This document shows, piece after piece, positions 7,578-16,377 of a DNA stretch of 43,106 nt. Every line of letters begins with the position of its first letter. Position 1 is the first letter of the stretch. A program made the position numbers and the translations under genes. The notes under the pieces were generated by a model that was not told the DNA's origin, searched no databases, and saw only the letters and a list, made by a program, of their open reading frames with translations. Source of the stretch: Pseudomonadota bacterium (lineage in GTDB: Bacteria > Pseudomonadota > Alphaproteobacteria > Rhizobiales > Beijerinckiaceae); contig JAJXWB010000029.1 in the NCBI GenBank assembly GCA_021781815.1, forward strand, positions 1-43,106. The letters are read 5' to 3'.

Positions 7578-8522
7578 ATGCCGATCGATCCAGACGCCCA
7601 GAACCTTCTGGCGATGATCAAAGCCGCGGGACGGCCGCCGATGACCGGTATGAGCCCCGCGGAAGCCCGCGCCACATATCTCGCCTCCCGTGCGCTGCTG
7701 CAACCTGCGCTGCCTGAAGTGGCCAGCGTTCGCGATGTCGCGGCCCCAGGTCCGCACGGCCAGACGCCCCTTCGCCTCTATCGCGGACTGAACGCGCCTG
7801 AGGGTCCATTGCCTGCTTTGATTTTCGCGCATGGCGGCGGCTGGGTGATCGGCGATGTCGACACGCATGATTATGTCTGCCGCAAACTCGCCAACGAGGC
7901 TGGCTGCGCGGTTGCGTCCATCGACTACCGGCTCGGCCCCGAACACAAGTTCCCGGCGGCGATCGACGACTGCCTCGCGGCGGCGCGCTGGATCGCGACG
8001 GAAGCCGACGCGCTCGGCGTCGACGCGCGCCGGCTGGCGATCGGCGGCGACAGCGCCGGGGGCAATATTGCCGCAGTGCTGGCGCTGATGGCGCGCGACG
8101 GCGCGGCGCCGGCCTTTGTCCATCAGTTGTTGCTCTATCCGGCCGTCGACATGGAGATGGATACGCCGTCCTATGCGCGCATCCCCGAGGACTATCCGCT
8201 TTCCCCCAGCGTGACACGCTGGTTCCGCGACCATTATCTCGACAGCGAACAGGACCGGCTGGACTGGCGGGCCTCGCCCCTGCGCGCAGCCTCACACGTC
8301 GGCGCGGCCTCCGCCTTCGTGCTGACGGCGCGCCATGATCCGCTGTGCGACGAGGGCCGCGCCTATGCGCTCAAACTCGAACAGGACGGCGTGCGCGTCT
8401 GGCATCTCGACATGAACGACCAACTCCACGGATTTCTGACCTGGGGCAAGGTCGTGCGAGCTGCGGACGCCGCTCTGGAGATGGCGGCGGCATCCCTGCG
8501 CCACGCGTTCGCGATTTCATGA
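7578..8522 (+). CDS. Alpha/beta hydrolase, HSL (family IV) esterase
   Basis: 314 residues. It has the family IV signature: oxyanion motif HGGGW at 85-89, nucleophile elbow GDSAGG with Ser159, acid Asp254 in HDPLCDEG, and catalytic His284 in LHGF. No signal peptide is seen, so it is cytoplasmic. The ATG follows GGGAGAG at a good distance. It lies downstream of the putative small RNA and divergent from the feruloyl-CoA-synthetase-like gene, so hydrolysis of an aryl or hydroxycinnamoyl ester feeding that ligase is a reasonable but unproven idea. Members of this family have broad short-chain ester specificity. Confidence 0.88.
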   Translation: MPIDPDAQNLLAMIKAAGRPPMTGMSPAEARATYLASRALLQPALPEVASVRDVAAPGPHGQTPLRLYRGLNAPEGPLPALIFAHGGGWVIGDVDTHDYVCRKLANEAGCAVASIDYRLGPEHKFPAAIDDCLAAARWIATEADALGVDARRLAIGGDSAGGNIAAVLALMARDGAAPAFVHQLLLYPAVDMEMDTPSYARIPEDYPLSPSVTRWFRDHYLDSEQDRLDWRASPLRAASHVGAASAFVLTARHDPLCDEGRAYALKLEQDGVRVWHLDMNDQLHGFLTWGKVVRAADAALEMAAASLRHAFAIS

Positions 8523-8537
8523 CCATGAGCCCGGCCG

Positions 8538-9857
8538 TCAGGCCGGCGCAAGGACATGGAAGAACGAGCCGCTGACAAAGCCGTTGCGGCGGCCGGCAGG
8601 CGTCGGCGCGCCGCCATACGCGTCGCCGACATCGGCAAATGGGCGTCCCTCGCCTTCTCGCACGATCGTCGCGTAATGGAATTCATGCCCGCGCAAGACT
8701 GTTCCAGCGGGGCCGAGAGGATGATCGGCGAGAAGCCTCGCCTCGCGATAACCAAGGTGAAGCTTACGTTTGGCGAAACTCGTCTCGACATCGAGCAGGC
8801 CCGCCATGGCATGGCGGGCGCCTGCGGCGTCGACGATGCCCGCACCCATAACCATGTAGCCGCCGCACTCGCCATGAACCGGCCTGTCCTGCGCGAAGCC
8901 GCGCAGGCCGTCGAGAAAGCGCCGCGCTGCGGAAAGCCTGCCCGCATGCAATTCCGGATAGCCGCCGGGCAGCCAGCAGCAGTCGCAATCGGCGGGCGGC
9001 GCTTCGTCGGCGAGCGGCGAGAACCATTTCAATTCCGCGCCGGCCGCGCGCCAGCCCTGCGCAAGGTGCGGATATAGAAATGAGAATGCAGCGTCTCGCG
9101 CAATGGCGACGCGCTGGCCCGGCGGGCGCAGGGGGATTGGCGGCGCGCCATTGCCGTCGTTCAACGTCATCGGCCGCGCGCAAGCCGCGATCCGCTCCAG
9201 ATCGCAGCTCGCTTCCACGCGATCGGCGATGGCGTCGAGCAGCGTATCGAGCGCCGGCGTTTCTTCCGCCTGCACGAGTCCGAGGTGACGCTCAGGCAGA
9301 ACGAGATCGGTCACGCGCGCCATGGCGCCGAGCACCGGAATGCCAAGCGATTCGATCGCATCGCCGCACAGACGCCGGTGTCGCTCGGAGCCGACGGAAT
9401 TGAGAATCGCTCCGGCGAACGAAATGCGCGGATCGAAAGTCGCCATCCCTTTGGCCAGCGCGGCCGCAGTCTGCGCCTGTCCCGCAACGTCGAGGACGAG
9501 CAGCAGCGGCAGACCGCAGGCCGCAGCAACGTCGGCGGAGGAGCCGCTGCGTCCGGGCGGCGCCGGCACGCCGTCGAAAAAGCCCATCAAGCCTTCGGCG
9601 ATGACGAGATCGGCGCCTCGCGCATTGCGGGCCGCCAGCGCCGCCAGAAGCGCCGGCGGCATCGTCCACGAATCCAGATTGACGCTGTCGCGGCCGGTTG
9701 CGACGCGATGGAAGGCCGGATCAATATAATCCGGCCCGCATTTGGCGCCGGCGACCTGCATGCCCCGCCGCGCAAAGGCGCGCATCAGACCGAGCGCGAT
9801 CGTCGTCTTGCCGCCGCCCGATCGCGGCGCGCCGACGACAAACCCCGGCGCGCTCAC
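8538..9857 (-). CDS. cobB: Hydrogenobyrinic acid a,c-diamide synthase
   Basis: 439 residues. It carries out ATP- and glutamine-dependent amidation of side chains a and c of hydrogenobyrinic acid. The N-terminal dethiobiotin-synthetase-like domain has the P-loop [11 protein letters not shown] and KCGPDYIDP. The C-terminal type-1 glutamine amidotransferase domain has [11 protein letters not shown] with the nucleophilic Cys, and GHEFHYAT. The GTG start overlaps the cobM stop (GTGA), so the genes are coupled. It is the last gene of cobL-cobE-cobM-cobB. The equivalent anaerobic enzyme is CbiA; the oxygen-dependent neighbours argue for CobB. Confidence 0.92.
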   Translation of the reverse strand: MSAPGFVVGAPRSGGGKTTIALGLMRAFARRGMQVAGAKCGPDYIDPAFHRVATGRDSVNLDSWTMPPALLAALAARNARGADLVIAEGLMGFFDGVPAPPGRSGSSADVAAACGLPLLLVLDVAGQAQTAAALAKGMATFDPRISFAGAILNSVGSERHRRLCGDAIESLGIPVLGAMARVTDLVLPERHLGLVQAEETPALDTLLDAIADRVEASCDLERIAACARPMTLNDGNGAPPIPLRPPGQRVAIARDAAFSFLYPHLAQGWRAAGAELKWFSPLADEAPPADCDCCWLPGGYPELHAGRLSAARRFLDGLRGFAQDRPVHGECGGYMVMGAGIVDAAGARHAMAGLLDVETSFAKRKLHLGYREARLLADHPLGPAGTVLRGHEFHYATIVREGEGRPFADVGDAYGGAPTPAGRRNGFVSGSFFHVLAPA

Positions 9858-10621
9858 GCGCCGCCCCGCTGCGGCCGGAACCGGCGCTGATAGTCGACAT
9901 CATAGAGCGCGCTGTCGCGGAAGTCGCGCGCGGCGAGCGCGCGGCCGACGAGGATCAACGCCGTGCGTTCAATTTTTTCGCCGGACATGCGCGCGGCAAT
10001 CTCGCCAAGCGTACTCTCGACGATCTTCTCGTCGGGCCAGCTCGCGCGGAACACGACAGCCACAGGGCAATCCTCGCCATAATGCGGCGTCAGCTCCGCG
10101 ACGATCTGCTCCAGAACATGAATCGAAAGATGAATCGCGAGCGTCGTGCGCGTCGCGGCGAAGGCCGAGAGAGTTTCGGCTTCCGGCATGGCCGACGCCC
10201 GCCCGGAAGTGCGCGTCAGGACAAGCGATTGGGCGACCTCGGGCAATGTGAGTTCACGGCGCAGCGCGGCCGCCGCCGCGGCGAACGAGGGCACGCCCGG
10301 CGTCACCGTATAGTCGATGCCGAGCTGATCGAGACGGCGTAATTGCTCGCCCATCGCGCTCCACACGGACAGATCGCCCGAATGCAGGCGCACGACATCG
10401 AGCCCGGCGGCGCGCGCCGCCACGATCTCCGCCATGATCTGATCGAGCGACAGGGGAGCGGTATCGACGATGCGCGCATCGTCCGGGCAATAGTTCAGGA
10501 TTTCGTGCGGCACGAGTGAGCCGGCATAGAGACACACGTGACAGCGCGCGATGATGTCGCGTCCGCGCAGGGTCAGAAGATCAGGAGCGCCAGGCCCGGC
10601 GCCGACGAAATGAACTTTCAT
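9854..10621 (-). CDS. cobM: Precorrin-4 C11-methyltransferase
   Basis: 255 residues, a tetrapyrrole methylase. The N-terminal [12 protein letters not shown] loop and the [11 protein letters not shown] motif, then [13 protein letters not shown], are characteristic of CobM/CbiF. It transfers a methyl from SAM to C-11 of precorrin-4 to give precorrin-5. The ATG overlaps the cobE stop (ATGA) and its own stop overlaps the cobB start, so it is translated in series with both. The length is normal for the family. Confidence 0.93.
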   Translation of the reverse strand: MKVHFVGAGPGAPDLLTLRGRDIIARCHVCLYAGSLVPHEILNYCPDDARIVDTAPLSLDQIMAEIVAARAAGLDVVRLHSGDLSVWSAMGEQLRRLDQLGIDYTVTPGVPSFAAAAAALRRELTLPEVAQSLVLTRTSGRASAMPEAETLSAFAATRTTLAIHLSIHVLEQIVAELTPHYGEDCPVAVVFRASWPDEKIVESTLGEIAARMSGEKIERTALILVGRALAARDFRDSALYDVDYQRRFRPQRGGA

Positions 10622-11013
10622 CGCCTGACCTCCGTTGCGGTGCGCGCGATGGCGCAGGTGACGCCCGAGGAGGCCAGCCGCGCGACGACGAGACGGGCGC
10701 CGGCGCCGGCGCCGGCGAGCGCGGCGGTCTCGGCGACGGACGGCACGCCAAACAGGGCGACGACGCGCTGCGACCGCGTCACGGCGTCGGCGCTGCGCGC
10801 TTCGAGATCGGCGCGAGGCAGGAAGGCGAGCGGCAGGCCAAGCGCCGCCGCCGCCTGGTAAAGCGCCGCCTCCGTCTCCTTGCCGGCGAGCGTGAACAAT
10901 GTGGCGCCATCCGCCGCGGCGTCGGCCTGACGCAGCGCGCGGCGCACGAGATCGACGATGGCCTCGGCGCTCGCGCCGCGCCGGCAGCCCAGTCCAATCG
11001 CGAGCGCGCTCAC
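10618..11013 (-). CDS. cobE: Cobalamin biosynthesis protein CobE (CbiG C-terminal domain)
   Basis: 131 residues from GTG 11013. It begins with [13 protein letters not shown], the conserved start of the CobE/CbiG-C domain, and contains [13 protein letters not shown] and FLPRADLEA. CobE is required for the aerobic pathway in some organisms but its exact biochemical step is not firmly established. I prefer GTG 11013, which overlaps the cobL stop (GTGA) and has GGAGG five bases upstream, over the in-frame ATG at 11031, which lacks a ribosome binding site. It is coupled to cobM downstream. Confidence 0.85.
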   Translation of the reverse strand: MSALAIGLGCRRGASAEAIVDLVRRALRQADAAADGATLFTLAGKETEAALYQAAAALGLPLAFLPRADLEARSADAVTRSQRVVALFGVPSVAETAALAGAGAGARLVVARLASSGVTCAIARTATEVRR

Positions 11014-12227
11014 GGCTTCCTCCAGCGCCATTGCACGACCGGCATGGCCGGCCGGAACCCGGAATAGCGGCCTATCGGTTCGGCCAACGCGATCTGGATC
11101 GACACGAGCGCACCGCCGTGCGCGACGTGCAATTGCGCGAGCAGCGCCTGCGTCTCGATCGTCACCGCATTGACGACCAGCCGGCCGCCCGGCCTCAGCG
11201 CGGCCATCGCGGCGGCCATCGCGCCGGGCGCCGTCGCGCCGCCGCCAATGAAGATTGAATCGGGCTGCGGCAGCCCGGCGAGCGCCTCCGGCGCATGGCC
11301 GGCGACAACCTGCAGGTCCGGCGTTCCCAATTCGCGCGCGTTGCGCGCTATGCGCGCGGCGCGAACCGGATTGGGCTCGATCGCGATGGAGCTGTTGTGC
11401 GGATCGGCGAGCATCCATTCGATCGCGACCGAGCCGGAGCCGGCGCCGATGTCCCACAGCGTCTCGCCGCCTTCCGGCGCGAGGGCCGACAATGTAATCG
11501 CCCGCACGTCGCGCTTGGTGATCTGGCCGTCGTGTTCGAACAGGTCATCCGGCAGTCCGGGCGCACGCGGAACGATTTTCGAGCGCCCGTCCATGACGGG
11601 CTCGATCGCCATCACGTTGAGCGGATCGACCATCGTATCGGCCCAGTCGCAGGCTCGCGCCTCGCGCAAATTCTCGCGCGGACCGCCGAGCGATCCGAGC
11701 GCCACCAGCCGCGATGCGCCCATGCCGCGGGCGGTCAAAAGTTCGGCCGCCCTGCGCGGCGTCTCGCCATCCCATGACAAGGCGAGGATTCTGGCGCGGG
11801 GCCGCAGGTGCGGGATGAGGCGTTCAAGCGCGCGGCCGTGCACGGAGACGAGCGCGCAATCCTGTAGACTCCAGCCGAGCCTGGCGGCGGCGAGCGAAAA
11901 GGACGACGGCTGCGGCGCACAGCGGATCTCATCCGGCGCGACATGGCGCGCGATGAGCGTTCCGACGCCATAGAAGAAGGGATCGCCGCTCGCCAGGACA
12001 ACCACCGGCCGTCCGCGCCACGCGAGAATCGTCGGAAGCGCGTCACTCATTGGCGACGGCCATTTCAACGTCTCGCAGCCGAGCGGCGCCGCCAGCGCCA
12101 GATGTCTCGCGCCGCCCACGACCAGTTCCGCTTGCGCGAGCAGCCGGCGTGCGGCAGGAGAAAGACCGTCGAGCCCATCGTCGCCGATGCCGACGAGCGA
12201 CAACCATCGCTGGCGCGCACCGCTCAC
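11010..12227 (-). CDS. cobL: Precorrin-6Y C5,15-methyltransferase (decarboxylating)
   Basis: 405 residues, a fusion of a CbiE-like tetrapyrrole methylase (about 1-200, [16 protein letters not shown]) and a CbiT-like class I methyltransferase (about 210-405, [15 protein letters not shown]). It methylates C-5 and C-15 of precorrin-6B and removes the acetate carboxyl at C-12 to give precorrin-8X. The GTG start has GAGAGG upstream and is separated by only 23 bp from the divergent cobK ATG, so the two promoters must lie inside the coding regions or overlap. It heads cobL-cobE-cobM-cobB. Confidence 0.93.
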   Translation of the reverse strand: MSGARQRWLSLVGIGDDGLDGLSPAARRLLAQAELVVGGARHLALAAPLGCETLKWPSPMSDALPTILAWRGRPVVVLASGDPFFYGVGTLIARHVAPDEIRCAPQPSSFSLAAARLGWSLQDCALVSVHGRALERLIPHLRPRARILALSWDGETPRRAAELLTARGMGASRLVALGSLGGPRENLREARACDWADTMVDPLNVMAIEPVMDGRSKIVPRAPGLPDDLFEHDGQITKRDVRAITLSALAPEGGETLWDIGAGSGSVAIEWMLADPHNSSIAIEPNPVRAARIARNARELGTPDLQVVAGHAPEALAGLPQPDSIFIGGGATAPGAMAAAMAALRPGGRLVVNAVTIETQALLAQLHVAHGGALVSIQIALAEPIGRYSGFRPAMPVVQWRWRKP

Positions 12228-12250
12228 GACGCGCCTCTCGAAAGGAAGAC

Positions 12251-13012
12251 ATGCGCCTTCTCATCCTCGGCGGAACGAGCGAAGCGCGCCGCTTGGCCGA
12301 GCGTCTCGCGGAACGAGGCGATGTCGATGCGATCCTGTCGCTGGCGGGCCGCACGGAGCGGCCTGCGCCGCAGGCCGTCGCCACCCGCATCGGCGGTTTT
12401 GGCGGAGTTGACGGTCTGACCGCCTATTTGCTCGACAATGCGATCGAGCGCGTCATCGACGCCACACACCCCTTCGCTGCGCAAATGTCGCGTCACGCCG
12501 CCGAAGCCTGCGCCCGCACAAAAATTCCACTGCTCGCGTTTTCGCGAGCGCCGTGGCGCGCGGGAATCGGTGACGACTGGACCGAGGCCTCGGACAACGC
12601 GGCCGCCGCGCGGGCGCTCGGCGCCAAGCCGCGCCGCGTCTTCCTGACGATCGGACGGCTTGGTCTGGCCGACTTCGCGATCGCGCCGCAGCATTTCTAT
12701 CTGATCCGCACGATCGATCCGCCGGAGGATCTTTCGTTCCTGCCACATCATGAAATCGTTTTCGCGCGCGGTCCATTTTCGGTCGAGGACGAAATTGCGC
12801 TGATGCGCACAAAGCAAATCGACACGCTCATCACCAAGAACAGCGGCGGCGACGCGACCGAGGCGAAGCTCGACGCCGCGCGCGCGCTGCGCCTGCCCGT
12901 CCTCCTTGTCGCGCGGCCCGCTCCGGGCGACGCCGCTGTCACGCACGACATAGAGGAGACGCTGGCGTTCGCCGCAGGTCATGCGCGTCCCCCGGCGCTG
13001 CGCGGCGTATAG
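12251..13012 (+). CDS. cobK: Precorrin-6A reductase
   Basis: 253 residues. The N-terminal LLILGGTSEARRLAE is the dinucleotide-binding signature of CobK/CbiJ, and the C-terminal ITKNSGG motif is also conserved. It uses NADPH to reduce precorrin-6A to precorrin-6B, directly before the CobL step. AAGGAAG lies just upstream of the ATG. The frame is open upstream, but only across the opposite cobL start. It is divergent from cobL, and its 3' end overlaps the opposing cobJ by 34 bp. Confidence 0.93.
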   Translation: MRLLILGGTSEARRLAERLAERGDVDAILSLAGRTERPAPQAVATRIGGFGGVDGLTAYLLDNAIERVIDATHPFAAQMSRHAAEACARTKIPLLAFSRAPWRAGIGDDWTEASDNAAAARALGAKPRRVFLTIGRLGLADFAIAPQHFYLIRTIDPPEDLSFLPHHEIVFARGPFSVEDEIALMRTKQIDTLITKNSGGDATEAKLDAARALRLPVLLVARPAPGDAAVTHDIEETLAFAAGHARPPALRGV

Positions 13013-13737
13013 AGCCAGGGTCGCGCCGCGCCGCCGCGGGCGACGAAGCGCGTCGCGCTCGATCCGATCAGAACCAGGGTCGCCATGTCGACGATCGACG
13101 GATCGGCATCGGCGAGCGTCGTCAGAACCAGCGACTCGTCGCTGCGGCCGACGGCGCGCGCGAAAGCCACCGCCGTCGCGCCGTCCTTTTTCGCGCGCAA
13201 CAGCGCAAAGGCGTCGAAGATCCGTCTCGGCCGCGCCTTCGATGCAGGATTGTACAGCGCGATGACGAAATCGGCCTCGGACGCCGCAGCAAGACGGCGC
13301 GCCACGAGATCCCAGGGCTTGAGGTTGTCAGACAGCGATATCACGCAGAAGTCGTGGCCGAGCGGCGCGCCGAGGCGGGCGGCGGCGGCCTGCATGGCGC
13401 TGACGCCCGGCGCGACGCGCACGTCGAGATCGCCCGCGCCATCCTGATCCAGCGCCTCGAACACCGCCGCCGCCATGGCGAAGACGCCGGGATCGCCGCC
13501 TGAAACGACAGCGACACAATTGCCCGCGCGCGCGAGCGCGATGGCGTGACGCGCGCGATCCAGCTCGACGCGATTGTCGCTGGCGTGGCGGCGCTGCGCC
13601 GTGCGCAAAGGCAGTCGATCGAGATAGGGTTTGTAGCCAACGACATCCGTCGCCGCCTCGATCAGCGCGCGCGCCTCGGGCGTCACCCATTCGTCGGCGC
13701 CCGGGCCAATGCCGACGATGGCGAGCGAGCCGCTCAC
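12979..13737 (-). CDS. cobJ: Precorrin-3B C17-methyltransferase
   Basis: 252 residues, a tetrapyrrole methylase with LAIVGIGPGADEWVTPEA, VSGGDPGVFAM, RVAPGVSAMQ and the family-specific ISLSDNLKPW and YNPASKAR. It methylates C-17 and contracts the ring of precorrin-3B to precorrin-4. The GTG start overlaps the cobI stop. It is the last gene of the riboswitch-led cobW-N-G-H-I-J series. Its 3' end overlaps cobK on the other strand, so the transcripts would be complementary for at least 34 nt. Confidence 0.94.
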   Translation of the reverse strand: MSGSLAIVGIGPGADEWVTPEARALIEAATDVVGYKPYLDRLPLRTAQRRHASDNRVELDRARHAIALARAGNCVAVVSGGDPGVFAMAAAVFEALDQDGAGDLDVRVAPGVSAMQAAAARLGAPLGHDFCVISLSDNLKPWDLVARRLAAASEADFVIALYNPASKARPRRIFDAFALLRAKKDGATAVAFARAVGRSDESLVLTTLADADPSIVDMATLVLIGSSATRFVARGGAARPWLYTPRSAGGRA

Positions 13738-14459
13738 GGGCGCCTCCCGTTCCCCGGCACGAGGATCATCGAGAAATATGGCGCAGACGCGCCGGCCAGT
13801 CGTGCGAGCGGCAGGATACGTTCTCCCGGCATCGTTCCTCGCTCGATATAGACGGCGCGCTCGAACAGTCCGGCCGTGCGAAGGGCGCGCTCCACCTTTG
13901 GCAAATTGGCGCCGAGTTTCATGACAACCGCGGCGTCGGTGGTCGCCAGCCGCGTTGCGAGATCCTGTTCGGACAGCGTGCCTGGCAACACGGTCAGAAC
14001 GTCATCGCCCCAGGTCATGGTCTGTCCGGATGCCGCAAAACAGCCGGACATGCCCGACACGCCCGCACACACCTCGACGCGGTATCGCGGTCGCAGACGC
14101 TCGTAGAGATGCATGAACGAGCCGTAGAACATCGGATCGCCCTCGCACAGCAGCGCAACATCGGCGCCGCCATCGAGGCGTTTCGCCAGCGCGTCGGCGC
14201 TCTCCTCATAGAAGCGCGCGAGCGCCTGCTCATAGGCGGCGTCCGCGAAAGGGATCTCGGTCGTCACCGGATAATACAATGGCACCTGCTCGGCGGCGAA
14301 CGCGATGAAGCCGTCGGCGATGGCGCGCGCATGGCCGCGCCTGCCCTTCTTGGCGAACCAGGCGACGACAGGCGCCTCACGCACGAGGCGCGCGGCTTTG
14401 ATCGTGACGAGTTCCGGGTCGCCGGGCCCGAGGCCGACGCCATAGAGGACGCCGCTCAT
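13734..14459 (-). CDS. cobI: Precorrin-2 C20-methyltransferase
   Basis: 241 residues. [15 protein letters not shown], then [14 protein letters not shown] and [11 protein letters not shown], identify CobI/CbiL. It converts precorrin-2 to precorrin-3A using SAM. The ATG at 14459 overlaps the cobH stop (ATGA), which fixes the start; the frame continues upstream, but only as the shadow of cobH. Together with cobG and cobJ it supplies the first dedicated steps of the corrin pathway after uroporphyrinogen methylation. Confidence 0.93.
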   Translation of the reverse strand: MSGVLYGVGLGPGDPELVTIKAARLVREAPVVAWFAKKGRRGHARAIADGFIAFAAEQVPLYYPVTTEIPFADAAYEQALARFYEESADALAKRLDGGADVALLCEGDPMFYGSFMHLYERLRPRYRVEVCAGVSGMSGCFAASGQTMTWGDDVLTVLPGTLSEQDLATRLATTDAAVVMKLGANLPKVERALRTAGLFERAVYIERGTMPGERILPLARLAGASAPYFSMILVPGNGRRP

Positions 14460-15088
14460 TCCGCATCGCTCGCGAGCGCGTTGATCGCAGCCGCCGTCAT
14501 GGCGCTGCCGCCCTTGCGTCCGCGTACGACGAGCCACCGAAGGCCGCCATCCGCGATCAGAGCCTCCTTCGATTCCGCCGCGCCGACGAAGCCGACGGGC
14601 ATTCCGATAACGACAGCCGGCTTCGGAGCGCCCGCGTCGATCATGTCGAGCAGGCGAAACAGCGCGGTCGGCGCATTGCCAATCGCAACGATGGCGCCGC
14701 CGAGCCGCTCGCGCCACAATTCCATCGCCGCCGCGCTGCGCGTATTGCCGATCTGGCGCGCGAGCGCGGGCGTGCTCGGATCGTCGAGGGTGCAGATCAC
14801 CTCGTTGTCCGCCGGCAGCCGCGCGCGCGTGACGCCATTGGCCACCATCTTCGAATCGCAGAGAACAGGCGCGCCGGCGGCGAGCGCGGCGCGGCCCGCG
14901 TTCACCGCGCCTGGCGCGAAAGCAATGTCGGACGCGGCCTCCACCATGCCGCAGGCGTGGATGATGCGCACGGCGACCCGCTCTTCTTCGGGCGAAAACC
15001 GCGACAGATCGGTTTCCGCGCGGATGATGGCGAAGGAGCGACGGTAGATTTCGGCGCCGTCGCGGATGTAGTCGCGTTGATGTGTCAT
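14456..15088 (-). CDS. cobH: Precorrin-8X methylmutase
   Basis: 210 residues. It has [12 protein letters not shown], the catalytic-histidine segment [11 protein letters not shown], and [18 protein letters not shown], all diagnostic of CobH/CbiC. It moves the methyl group from C-11 to C-12 to form hydrogenobyrinic acid. The start at ATG 15088 is set by the overlap with the cobG stop (ATGA); a longer frame to 15127 lacks family similarity. It is translationally coupled on both sides. Confidence 0.94.
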   Translation of the reverse strand: MTHQRDYIRDGAEIYRRSFAIIRAETDLSRFSPEEERVAVRIIHACGMVEAASDIAFAPGAVNAGRAALAAGAPVLCDSKMVANGVTRARLPADNEVICTLDDPSTPALARQIGNTRSAAAMELWRERLGGAIVAIGNAPTALFRLLDMIDAGAPKPAVVIGMPVGFVGAAESKEALIADGGLRWLVVRGRKGGSAMTAAAINALASDAE

Positions 15089-16377
15089 GACGGCGGGACG
15101 TGTCGCATGCGCTGCGCGAGCGCGCAATGCGCGCCGGCGAGGTCTAATCCGGTCGCGGCGGGCACACCGCCCGGCGCGCCATTGAGCACGAGGTCGAAAC
15201 GCCCTCCGCGACCGACCAGCGTGAGCGGCGCCGGACGAGGATGAGCGCAGCCTTTTTCGCAGCCGGCGACGTGGAGGCGCAGGCCGGGCGCCGCGCCGGC
15301 GAACAGATGAACAAATGAATCCGCCGCCTCATGCGTGCGCACGGAGGCCGAAGGACAGTCCGGCGCGCCGGGGCAAGCGGCGATTGCAAGCCGCAGATCA
15401 GCGCCGTCCACGATCAGGCCGTCGCGTCCGAGCTTCGCGGCAAGGCTGGCGGCGCGTCCGGCGTCAAGTCCAGGAGCGAGAATCGCGCGCCAGGGCGTGA
15501 GCCTCAATGTGCGACCGCCGGCCGAGTCGACGCGATCAGCCAGGCGCTCAAGGTCGTCGGCCCGCCAGCGGCCGTATGGCGCGCCACATCCGACAAAAGC
15601 CGCTTCGCCGAGCGGATGTGCGCCGAACACGTTCCTCATCGCGACAGGCGCGCGACGCGCGAGCGGCGCATTCGACAGCCCCGCGCGGGCGAACACCGCG
15701 TCGGCGCCCAGAGCTGCGACCGCCGCGCGCATCCGCCCCGCTTCACATTCATCGCGCAGCGTCAGGAAGGCGCGGGCGAGCGCCCCTGCGGCCGCTACGG
15801 CGCGCTCGGGCGGGACGCGCGCGGCCTGCCCGGAATCGCCAGCCAACCGCAGGGCGATCTCGACCTTGCCGTGCGAACGCATCGCCTCCAGCGCAATGTC
15901 CGCATCAACGCCCGTCGTGGAAAGTGCGCCGCCGTCGTCGACGACAAAGCCAAACTTGCCCGGCAGCAGGCGCAGTCGCTGGTCCGCGCGCAACATCTCC
16001 TCGATTTGCGCGACGAGGGCGCACACATCGATCAGCGCATCTGGATCGACGCCGGCGAGCGGCGGCGCGACGATGTTCAGGATCTGCTCGATGCCGACGT
16101 CGGCCGGAAGGAGGCCGAGCTTGCGAAGCTCGTCGTGAACCTCCGGCAGCATCGCGTCGCTTATGCCGCGCATCTGCAGGTTGGCGCGCTGCGACAGGTC
16201 GAATGCGCCACTACCGCAACGGCGGCCCAGCGCGGCGATCGCCCGCAGGTCGTCCAGGGCGAGGCGCCCGCCGGAAATCCTGATGCGCACGATCAGGCCA
16301 TCGCCGCTCGGCATCGGGCGCAGCGCGCCGGGACACCAGCCCTTCACGCTCGGCGGCGTCGCGTCGATCACAGTCAC
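15085..16377 (-). CDS. cobG: Precorrin-3B synthase (monooxygenase)
   Basis: 430 residues, in the nitrite/sulfite-reductase-like superfamily. It hydroxylates precorrin-3A at C-20 with O2 and forms the lactone, which marks the aerobic pathway. The iron-sulfur ligands are visible as CPGAPDC and CEKGC in the C-terminal quarter, and the N-terminal [11 protein letters not shown] is the sirohaem-fold ferredoxin-like motif. The start is GTG 16377, overlapping the cobN stop (GTGA); the frame runs on to 16428 but that is cobN shadow. Its presence says the cell makes B12 in air. Confidence 0.9.
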   Translation of the reverse strand: MTVIDATPPSVKGWCPGALRPMPSGDGLIVRIRISGGRLALDDLRAIAALGRRCGSGAFDLSQRANLQMRGISDAMLPEVHDELRKLGLLPADVGIEQILNIVAPPLAGVDPDALIDVCALVAQIEEMLRADQRLRLLPGKFGFVVDDGGALSTTGVDADIALEAMRSHGKVEIALRLAGDSGQAARVPPERAVAAAGALARAFLTLRDECEAGRMRAAVAALGADAVFARAGLSNAPLARRAPVAMRNVFGAHPLGEAAFVGCGAPYGRWRADDLERLADRVDSAGGRTLRLTPWRAILAPGLDAGRAASLAAKLGRDGLIVDGADLRLAIAACPGAPDCPSASVRTHEAADSFVHLFAGAAPGLRLHVAGCEKGCAHPRPAPLTLVGRGGRFDLVLNGAPGGVPAATGLDLAGAHCALAQRMRHVPPS

